Origin: Stictocephala bisonia
Lineage: Eukaryota > Arthropoda > Insecta > Hemiptera > Membracidae
Length of the DNA: 64,000 bases
Direction: 5' to 3'
Assembly: GCA_035578905.1 (NCBI GenBank)
Contig: JAQJVL010000575.1
Coordinates: 413,001-477,000, forward strand
Shown: positions 1 through 10,900 of the stretch, piece by piece
How positions within the stretch are numbered: the first letter of the stretch is position 1
How the letters are laid out: every line of letters starts with the position of its first letter
Position numbers and translations under genes: made by a program
Notes under the pieces: generated by a model
What the model was told of the DNA's origin: nothing
Database searches by the model: none
What the model saw: the letters and a program-made list of their open reading frames with translations, nothing else

Positions 1-1889
1 CTTCAGAAATTTAGCTTTTAGCATCAGATAAAGTATTCCGATTCCGAGAATCCATATTCAATAGTTCGAAGCTATAAGCAATCCAAGCCCAAGCGGAGTG
101 CCAAAGGGCCAAATAAATATCCAGCAAAAAGAATCCTGGTTGAAAAGCATAATCTCAATATTTCGATTGCGACTTTACATTTAGTATGATCGACTGTTTC
201 CATAAATCGGTAATAGACCGATTACAGCAACTTTCGGTATATTATATATGTATATATATACTGAATGGTTTGTTGTCATCTACCATTTGTAAATTTAAAA
301 AAAAAAGTGATATATGTTTGGATTAAGATCCAAAAGTCATGTTAATATTGTCATATTATTTACAAGAATAAATATTTAAAGTGATTTCCTATAACAAAGC
401 TAAGTCCAATCCATCGAGCCATCTAAGACCTGCCTCACTGATTAAGTTTATGTTGGCTAATCTCTCAATAAAAGAGCGCAGGGGACAAATGTAACTCTGT
501 AATCCATTGTTTGAATACACTCCTCAATCACATGACTGATCTACTGTCAATCCCATTTATTCGTCCAGTAGTTACATCTGTCCACGCCAGTTCGGGACCG
601 ATTCAACAGTATCCACACCCTACGAGGGAGGTTCATCCTACCTTCAGGTATTGACGGATCGTTAAAAAGGAACATTTTGTCCATAAAAACTCCATATATA
701 TATTGTATATTGCTTGTTATTGTGGTTAGTCAAAAGTTGTTGTCATTAATGATTTTTACTATTAGTTTATGTCATGTTTGTTGTTGCCCTTATTTTTGTT
801 AGTGATCATTTATCTTAATTATATTTAATATCTTTTCAACTACTATTTCTATTACTGTTTCTGATCATAGAGTTAGTCTTAGACATAGTGATTCTATTTA
901 CTTTGTCTGCCATTATTGTATTGTATATTTTAGTAAAATGGAGTTTTCAGTAAATAATCCCAGTCTGCGGCCAAGCACTCTGATAAAATGCCTCGGTACA
1001 TCATTCAGTTGGTTATCATAGTTGAATTGGGAAGGTGACCATATAACTTATCCATATTAAAGGACAGTGTGGACCAGGGACTTGTACAACACAAGAGAAT
1101 TAAGGATAAACAGAGTGTCTTTTGGATCTAAAGATAGATCAAAGCAAGGAGTTGGCTCTTGGAACGATACACTGAAAGTGATTCCACGGACTCAATGAGC
1201 GTGATTCAAAATAACTCCCATATCCATGAACTTATCAACTTTTATCAGGGAAGAATTATCTAACAAGTATTTATTTGTGATATTATATTTAACCAAAGGC
1301 CAAGGAAAGGATCGTTACCCGGTCACCCATCTAAGGAACAACCTCGCTCGATGTAGCTTGACGCCGTTATCTTGAAATAACGACGGATCCCTCCTGGCAA
1401 GGCCCGCCTTGTATAAATTGTCTATTCTAAAGCCTGCAAACTTCGTGGTCACCTTCACCTATTGGACCACAAATATCTTACTCAAAATAAAGCATTTCAC
1501 ATGTACATCCAAATCATATGATTTTCAGCAGGTACTCCGATTGTAAATCAATGCTATTGTATAATAAATAGCTAAGGCCAAGTGTATTCTCATATTATCG
1601 TGATATGATCTTTCGTCAGGTGTTAAAAGCTAGTATAACAATTCTTTGGGGTAGATCTTCTTACCTATGTCTGTCGGTAGTCTGTGACATTTTTTAGATA
1701 ACCTATAACTTAACCTAGCTCAGCTCTACAGTTTCTTCTGTCTTCTACACCATTATTGGTAGTAATAGGTCTGTTTTGAAGGAATGGTGAACTGTTAAAT
1801 ATATGGATTTTAAACCGTCATTATAGAAAGGTTGACAGTAATTTTATTCTCAAATATTTTTCAAGCCATTTGGAAGATTTAGGGATAGT
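1..1889. other. 5' flank of MIC10, no gene recognised
   Basis: AT-rich sequence without a convincing reading frame. It holds a short TA-rich run near 235-265 and a 5S-rRNA-like stretch near 1310-1390 (listed separately). The promoter and 5' UTR of MIC10 should lie in the right part of this stretch, but I see no diagnostic promoter element. Confidence 0.5.
1312..1392 (-). other. 5S rRNA-like fragment (pseudogene or 5S-derived SINE piece)
   Basis: The stretch containing GGTCACCCATCTAAGG, then CGCTCGATGTAGCTTGACGCC, resembles the reverse complement of the internal-promoter half of animal 5S rRNA (where GGT-C-CCCATCTAAGTACTAACC precedes CGCCCGACG-TGCTTAA). Differences are numerous and the 5S gene ends are missing, so this is not a working gene. 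A 5S-derived (SINE3-type) element or a chance-preserved pseudogene fragment are the alternatives. Judged by eye from memory of the 5S consensus. Confidence 0.35.
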
Positions 1890-1968
1890 ATGGCAGAAGC
1901 TAAATTTTCTGAAAATGAACTAGGTCAAAAATGGGACCGATGTGTCACTGATGGCATCCTCAAAACAA
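1890..1968 (+). CDS. Mic10: MIC10 coding exon 1
   Basis: ATG at 1890 opens M-A-E-A-K-F-S-E-N-E-L-G and the conserved K-W-D-R-C; 26 codons plus one base. Donor GTATGT starts at 1969. This start is chosen because the conserved ELG-KWDRC motif lies 9 to 18 residues in, as in other MIC10 proteins. Confidence 0.88.
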
Positions 1969-4900
1969 GTATGTACACTTTGTTCTATCTCAGGTACTAT
2001 TGCTCATTATGAATAAATAGAAAATGAGAACAAGTTAGTTTATGCTTGGTTAGGTAGGCCTACATAAAAAGTGTATTCTTGGGCTGAACAAATTATTTGA
2101 TTGAGAAACCGATTGTAAGTTCTTGTTTAGTATAAAAAAACATAATGAAAGAAAATTTGCTGTAAATAATAATTAATTATAAAAATAATTTTGTTCACTA
2201 TCACATAAAAAACTAGTTATTTGATTTTTTCAGTTAAGACGAGTATTCTGTGGTTGAAATAATAATAATAATAATCTTTATTTTCTCAAAACATCTTACA
2301 TATATGGTACATATTTACAAAACAGGTTTGAAAATGCTAGTTCTGACTTTACAAAAATTATACACATAACAAAAATATAATAACATTTACAATCATTCCT
2401 GCTACACAAGAAATTACACAGTTATGAGTTATGTTTGAGAAAACAAAAGGAAAAACCTCCAAGGCATAAGCCTGATAGGAGGTCTAGGTGAGATACAAAT
2501 TCAAAAAGTGGCTAAAAATAAAAATACCAACATAGAAAAAAGAGCTTCCAAAAGCGTACTGTACTATACAATAAAATAATTTGTAAGTAAAACTAATGTG
2601 ACTCAGAGCCTATATAAAATAATAAAATAAATACAAAGAAAAATTTAAAGACATTATTGAACATTTAAAATGTCTTCAACCGTGTTTTTTGTAAGCAACC
2701 AACTTCTCAATAATTTAACGAATAAGTGAGAGATACTGATGCTTTTAATTTCCATTGGCAGTTGATAAACATATAAGATGCTAGAAATGCAAAAGATTTT
2801 GTGAAAAAAGTTGTAGCTGGTTTTGGAATATCCAGGTCGCTGGCATTTCTCAACTTAGATTTATACAAATTATTTTTATGCCCCTTCTAACGAAGAAAAC
2901 TTGTAATACCTTGTACACGTATAAATATCTCTAAGGTAAAATTCTCAAAATCGTGAATAAAGGAAAAGACGGTTCCCTTTTAGCTTTCTTGGATATGATT
3001 CTAATAAACTTCTTTTGAATATTGTAAAGGGATTTTAAATTTGAAAAATAAGTTCCCCCCCAACAAGTAATTCCGTATTCAAGTCTGCTATGAACAAGTG
3101 AAAAATATAACATTCTTAAAACACTACCGTTACAAAGATTTCGTAGAAAATAAAATATACGTATAACATTATTCAACTTAGATCTTAATTCTAGTACATG
3201 CTGCTTCCAGTTCAAGTTACTGTCTACGACTATTCCTAAATATTTTATATAGGGTTCACTTGTAATTTCTTGACATTTTATATTACAAACATTTCTATTG
3301 CATACACATTCTACATACTTACTTACTATATACTATACTTATAAATAATCTTATTATCAAATTTTGATTCTCCTCGAAGGTTAAAAATTATGAATTTGGT
3401 TTTAGGAGTACTCAAAAAAATATCATTTTTGCAAAACCACCATTGAATGGCTTCAAGGTCATGGTTAAGCTGAAATTCCAACGTATTTAAAGATTCCCCA
3501 AAATAACTAATGGCAGTGTCGTCTGCAAAGGAAGACTGATTTCCAAATAGATTAGCATTACATAAATCGTTTATATAAATCAAAAACAGTACCGGACCTA
3601 ACACAGAGCCTTGCGGCACCCCATGCTTTATCATAACAAACTGACTTAAAACTCCATCAATCTTCACACATTGTTTTCTGTTTTGTAAATAACTGTAAAA
3701 CCATTTATAGACTACTCCTCTTATTCCAATTATAAAGTTTTTTCAGTAAAATTTTGTAATATACAGTATCAAATGCCTTAATAATATCTAAAAACAATGC
3801 ACACACCTTATCACCCTTATTGATACATTGGCAAATTTTTTCCATGAATGCAAGAAGTGCTGTTTCAGTATTAAGTCCTTTTTGGAAGCCAAATTGATTT
3901 TTACTAAAAAACCCTCTATTTTTAAGAAAATCCAATAACTTTTGTTTCATAATTTTTTCGAAAACCTTTGAGAAAGATGATACAAGAGATATTTGCCTGT
4001 AATTATTGCAATCTTTCTTTGATCCCTTCTTATATATTGGAACAACCACTGCAGTCTTTAAGTTCTCCGGAAAAATGCCTGTTTCAAAACTTAAGTTAAT
4101 AATATACAACAAAACTTCACTAAACTTATTATAAAACTGTTTTATAATATTAGAACTTATACTATCTATTCCTGTTGAAGAGTTGGACATTTGGACATGT
4201 ATACAAATCAACCCTCTCATGAGATGTAAGCTCATTTCATCACTTTCAACAAGAAATCGTATTTTCAGAAGCGTCTAGAGAGTGCATTGTATTTGTTTCG
4301 TAACAAGTTAACAACATTATTTATATATATTTTGTTCTTAAAAAAAGTGAAAACATTTGCTTTTTTGCATTTAGGAAAAGGTAATAAATACTCTAAAGAT
4401 TAGTTTTCATTATTAATATAAAAAAAGTAATTAGGCTATTTAGTGTTACTTTTTTACAGTAAATGCAATAAATTTAACATTAATTTATTGCATTTACTAA
4501 TTTTGTATTTACTGATTCCATGCTTGTTATATTTATGCATACTTACTTCATATTCGTTATATGTACATAAATTTATTAATATGTAATCTTATTCTTGTCT
4601 TGTATTATTACTGGTTTGTAGACCGTTGGATCAATAAATAAAATAAAAATAGTTTTTACTCACCAAACAAATTTGAGACAAATCTGTTATGGGTAAAAAA
4701 TTGGCCACTCTTAAGAACTTTTTGGTGATAAACGTGTTGTAGGCCTACGTGTGATAAAATTAGTTCTGGTAAAGGGTTTAAAATTTGTCTCATGTGGTTA
4801 TTAGTTTTTTTTCATATGATTTGGGCCCTACTTGCAATTTGTCATTAAAGTAGTTTTTCTGGCATTCCAAAATATAGTTGCAGAAAATATAGTTTTTAAA

Positions 4901-7900
4901 TTTTTGTTCTGTAGGCCTCATAAAAATATATTTTATTTAAAAATAGATGTTTAAAGAATAAACTGTTAATTCATTAAATAAAGACTGTAGTATAGACAAA
5001 TTATTATAAGGTTACAGAAATAAAAAATGCCACCTGCCTGATATTTTTCTATAAAAAATGTAATTTTGACAAATTGAATAGAAGATCTATCTCTCATGAA
5101 AATATAGCCTATAAATATTTTAAGCCTATTTAAGAGTTTTAGTATTTTGTTAGAGGAGTAAGCCTATTAGGTATAACCTTAATAGTAATTTAATCTTTTT
5201 TTTAAGCTTTTGAAAATATGAACATTTTATTTTGGACTGCTATTAATGGAACTAAAAAGTCACTTATAAGTGTACCTACCTATATAAGTTAGGCCCACTA
5301 CGTAAGTTAGGGCAGTTGCTAATTTAAATGCCTTACCTCCAGTGAATAATTAAGCTGCTAATATTTTTCTTTATTTATTTTAAGACGCCCATTTTCAAGA
5401 TATGGGCGAATATGGATTTCGAATGAGTGTAGATGAGCGAATGTAGTCATTGCTACAAACTTAGGCCGACTATTCCTTAGGAAGTGTCATTAATTAATAG
5501 CCCAATGACAAATGAAGAGCCGGTAGTTATCAGCTGATCCCTCTCAAAATTTATTATGACTCTGATTGGGATCGAACTGAGAACCTTTAACACATGAAGG
5601 TGGGATTGAACCAACTATGCTACCAACCAATTTTAGGCAATGTCGATTCAATATTGCAATTTTGGAAATTTTCACTTTTGAATACAAATTTAGTCTGTGT
5701 AATAAAGAAAAACTTTATTCAAATTCTATAACACTATTTTAAAAAGATTATTAATTCTACAAGATTGTTTCTCGGCCTTTGGCCTGATGTTCCTTACATC
5801 TGTATTCTCCAATATTTTATTTTAGTGTTTTATTTATTTGACATACGGAAAAACACCATTCATAATATTATAATAATTACTAGTAAATGGTAGCAAGTAG
5901 AGCATTTTACATTATGAGAATATTATTTCTATAGTACAACAATAAACAATCTCCTAAATGTAAAGATTTGAACAAGTTGAATACAGTAATTCAAAACAGC
6001 AACAACAAAAATAGCCAATAAATATACCAATACAACCACATGATAGTGCAACATTTCTACCAACAACAATCAGTTAGAATCTACAAATTGCCAACAGCTA
6101 TTAATAAAATGTTACTATATAATAAATAATATAAATTTAAGTAACACTACAATAAATAAACGTATATAATATATGTAATAATTTAAACAACATCAAGAAC
6201 AATAAACAAGAATAGTGCCTTCTTTTTAAATGTTTGAGCTGAAGATTTAAAAAAATCCAAGTTACCACAGACATCGTTCCCAACTCTCATCAAATGTAGT
6301 TGGTTGGATAAAAGGTCTTTGTAAATAGCTGAGGACAGCGAGTGTGATGGGAAGCATTAAAATCAAGTAGATGGAGAATCTCAGGGCAGTCAATTTGGTT
6401 TTTAACAATTTTTTAGAGAAACAAGAGATCCAGTAACGTCCTTGGTGCAACTGTTGTTCCATTTTATGCAGATCAACATCCAAGTAATGATGTCTCAGTT
6501 TCACACCAACCAGTCGAAGGAAGCATTTTTGCACAGTGTCAAGACAGTGAACAACTTGACGAGGAGTCCAAACAGTCACAGAAAACTCAACAGATTGGTC
6601 TTACCAACACAGAGTGTTCTTATAGAAGCCACTGGAAACCCATAGCGGCACGTTCGGCTGATAAGTCAAAAGAATAAGATTGGCACTAATGCATATATGT
6701 TGGTGATATGATCTCCAGAATTAAGTGTAGGGGGTTAGAAACTTTCCGAGATCTTTTACTCTATCCATCCTGCTAACAACGGCATCTTGAGGGTAGTAGT
6801 CAAACTAGAGTCTGTCTTGCTCTAGAGAAGGACATAGTATAGCACTTAGTGGGGTTAAATTCATCTTATTGCAAAGGCACTACCTTTCAATCCAATCCAG
6901 ATCATGCTGCAGGTTCAATTGGTGTTGAGCTGAAGAGACCTCTCTAAAAAATCTTCACATCGTCAGCAAAAAAAGAAGGTTTCTATTGATGTAATCTCCT
7001 TATTTTGGTCCCATGCAATCTGAAAGTAAGACTTGCTTAATCTCATTGTGGTTCGGCCTAGACAACATCCCATATTGGTGTTATTTAACTGCACCGGTGG
7101 CTGACGCTATTTTTCATTCCTCCTTCCCACTTTGTTTAGTAGTTTCATCTCTACACTTAAGCAGGTCTGAGAAGTGATTATCTTTTCTTGTCTCAGGCCA
7201 AAAGAAATTATCATGTAATATAGTTTTAAATTTAAAATGGTAATTTTCATGTTCATCTCCTTATATGCCTAGATGTTTAATTTTTATTAGGCTATTTTTA
7301 CTATTTTTAATTTTGTTAACTAGCCATGTCATCAACTCAAATCCCTTGAGCCAATACACATCTGAAAGAAGCAAAAAGCCAATGTTAAAAAGTCAAGACA
7401 ACTTTTTTCTAATTGTGCTATCTTGGTGCGGCTGCCGCTAGGTTGAGCTTGTTGTGCGGCAGAGTAGAGTGAGAGAATGACAGAGAGGGCAGCACGGCTG
7501 GTTAGAGATAGAGATAGGAAATTACAAACGGCCAAGAGAAAGAATGGGAAAGGAAACAGCGAACAGGGGTTTTGGTTTGGGAGAGGGGTGTGAAACAGAA
7601 ATCTTCAACCAGCACTGCGTATTGGCAACCATGCTAGGCTCGTTTTTACTGCTACAGGAAGTCTGGTAATTTCCCTATCTCTTTTCACTTCTTATAGTTG
7701 TGTATTCACAGCTTGAGCAAAATGTGAAGGTAAGATATTGTGAAAACAAAAAGACTTAAGAGTGTTCTTGATGTATGGCAGGCTTGATTTAATGTTTTTT
7801 GCCTTAAATTGAAGAATGCCAAATATGAAATTTACAAGAGCAGTGTCTTTAAGTTTGTTCATGTCTCAGCAAACCTTAAAATATCATAGAAGACACTCCT

Positions 7901-10900
7901 ATTCTTACTTATTTGATAATTGTATCAAGGCTGTTGGTGTATACTTTGGCTCAGAAATTGTTCATATGGCATCTAAGGTGCTAGACTTTTGGAAGGTTAT
8001 CGGGGAATGACATCTTATAAATAACCATCAGGAGGGGCAACCGCTTTAAACTATAAGCTGTCCGCTGAGAGTTGAGAGTGAGACTCCGCCCAGACTGTAG
8101 CTGACATTAGGGCGCCTGCCAATAAAAAGAGGTGTCCACCTGGACCCTTGATTTATAGCAAGACTGAATTATTGGCATCCCCAGTCAGCAGTCATTCAGG
8201 CTCAGGTAGAAAGGTTAGCTCATCACTACAGCAACATATGAATACCTGTGAATCGTCCTAGCACCTATATCACACCAACATAGAATCTTGCCAAATCTCG
8301 CTGAATAGAATATAGGAGTGTTTCTCTGCATGACCTGAGGAAAATGAACAACAGATTGAAAATTAATTTCTTTCTTACTGCACCTTAGTTTACCCGCAAT
8401 CGGTTGCGGGGTTAGATAAGCCCTTACAAAAAACAGTTTTAAAGGAATTTTTTTATTTGCTTATCTATAGGTAGACTGAGTTAGCTATGTGTCATTAACT
8501 GTATGAGGCATGTATTTTCGTAGTAAAACGAATGACTAAGCATTCCGGAGGGGGTTGGGATGAGGGAAAGTGACGCTCCTACCGCTCTGTTAGAGTTGCC
8601 CTAGCAGCACGACCAGTTGTGTCAGTGTAATTGTTAGTGGATCCCTAATGGTGGGACTATTGATGTTTCTCGAAAATGCCTATGTATATATTTTATAAAC
8701 GGGTTTAAAATATATTTTTTTAAGCTAAGAATTGTATTATTTGTAATACTTATTTTGTAACTATTTTTAATTGATAAAAACGTGTTATATGAAAATATGT
8801 GTGTTATTTTATAAGTTTACACATGTTAGGGACACGTTTACACGCGACTATTTGTGCACGACCCATCGGGTGTTATTCAAATAAAAAAAGTAGGTTATTG
8901 TAAACCAATTATATTTAGTGTATAGATATAAGTATGAAGGAACCTTGGTCGTAAACTTATATTCAGCTAATTGATTTCTTTAAGATAAACTATTGTGATT
9001 TACCAACTAATCAAATCATTATAAATCATAGTAGTATCATTGATTTTATACACAAATAGATTTCCCATCCAATGTTAAATTTTGAGTCTCAAAATATCAG
9101 CTGTTTTTGTGGTCCATTGTGGAGCGCTAGTGTAGTCCCATGTAAATGTAATGCAGTTTAAACCAGCTGTGGTTGCGGGCCACACAAACTAACAAAATTA
9201 CTGCCACAAATATTCCTATTAGATGGTTTATCTATTGTAGGTTTATATAATCAATGGTAGTATGAAGTGGACAAAGAACATTCTGTCATGTTGCACAGTT
9301 ATTTATTTTGTCACTGTAAATATTAGTAACAATCACTGTTCTTCATCAAGTTAATAAACAAGATATGAAGTGTTGAGGAAACTCAAACAAAATTAGTTTG
9401 TAAGAAATAATTGACAACTTATTTTAGAAATTTTCTTATTCTAAAACAAGTGGTGGATTCAAAATTTTTGTTAAGTAACATCAACCAAGGTAAAAATGAA
9501 GGCTATGCTACACAGCAATCTATGAATATGCTCTGTTTCAGGTGGTGGCATCGTTATTGGTATCGTAAGCTCGTTACTTCTGTTTAAAGGTAAAATTCTT
9601 AAAATATTTTAATACACTTCAGATTTAAGTTGTGTAATGAAATTCATGTAAATATGTCATGTATAAACTGCTGGTTGTTTCCTCGCAGTGGTAGAACTGA
9701 GTAGTTTTTTAAATCACTGCCTTTAAAAGACGTAGGATTTATAATATCCCAATGTAAACAAAAATCTTAGTTTAACCTCAGTATAATATAATAGACACAG
9801 TAGCGAAGCTCAGCCGTTTTACTTGCCAAATGTTCAATTATACTGCTCTAAGCTGTGGCAAAGCAGCCAGCTGGTGCGGTAAGTAGCTGCTGCAGCGCAC
9901 GGGAGTTTTGTTTTTGTCATCATTAGTTGTTTTATGAAACTTAACTAATGTTACATTTCATTTGAATGTTTATACTCAATAATTATTGTAATGCAACGTA
10001 AGTGAACTAGCCCTGCTTTACGACTACTAGGATTGCTAGTGTAAGCTAGTTGGCATTTTGCTCAAAAGTAAGCTTCGTGACTGTGTATGTTATACTGTGG
10101 TTTTACCCATGATTATATATCTACAATAGACATCTTATGTAAAAGGTATATTTGTGCCAGTAATATGGTTGGTTTATAAGCTCTTCCGAGTCAGTTTTTC
10201 TTCCAACATTTTGTATGTATTTAATACATATCTAAACCTTTATTCTTTTGTGTTCATATTTATTTTAGTTTATTAAGTTGTGTTTATATTCTGTGTACAT
10301 ACATGCTGTTTTATTGTTTTAATAATGGCTGAAAAATGTTAGAAAGTTGTAGTTACACTTCACAGTTCACCTCCATCACTGACTGACTTCTCGTGATCAG
10401 GTTACTACTAATAACATTGCACAGGAAACTTAGTGCCTAGTCAAGATTTTATAAATATGGAAGGGACATGAAATATAATCATAATCCCAATAAAGAGATC
10501 GAAAACTGAATGTGCCTTTATTTTCAGCACAAGTCCATTGTTACACTATTTCGTTATGCATATAGTGCTGCAAGCCTGCCTGATTTTATCGCCAAAGAAA
10601 TAAGCTACCTTCATTTTAATCTTATACGAATAGCCGCAATCGGAATAGTAGCGAGGTCACTATACCATTACATTATATGCAAATTGATCCATTTATATAT
10701 AAATTTTAGAACTGAGAAGATTTTAGATTCATCGGCCAGTGATAAATTAAATTTGGAGGGCATTTTCGTAATCACTCTCATGTATAAGTTAATAGATTTT
10801 ACTACGAAATATTAAAAAAATTATTAGGAATAATAATTAACATTTCAATATTTAATCTTCATAAGTATATTGAAAGTAAAAACAATCAATGAAGTTCTCT

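Noticed and set aside
4458..4498. Perfect 16-bp hairpin with 9-base loop as a terminator or small RNA
   Set aside because: AT-rich, isolated, no supporting context in a eukaryotic intron.
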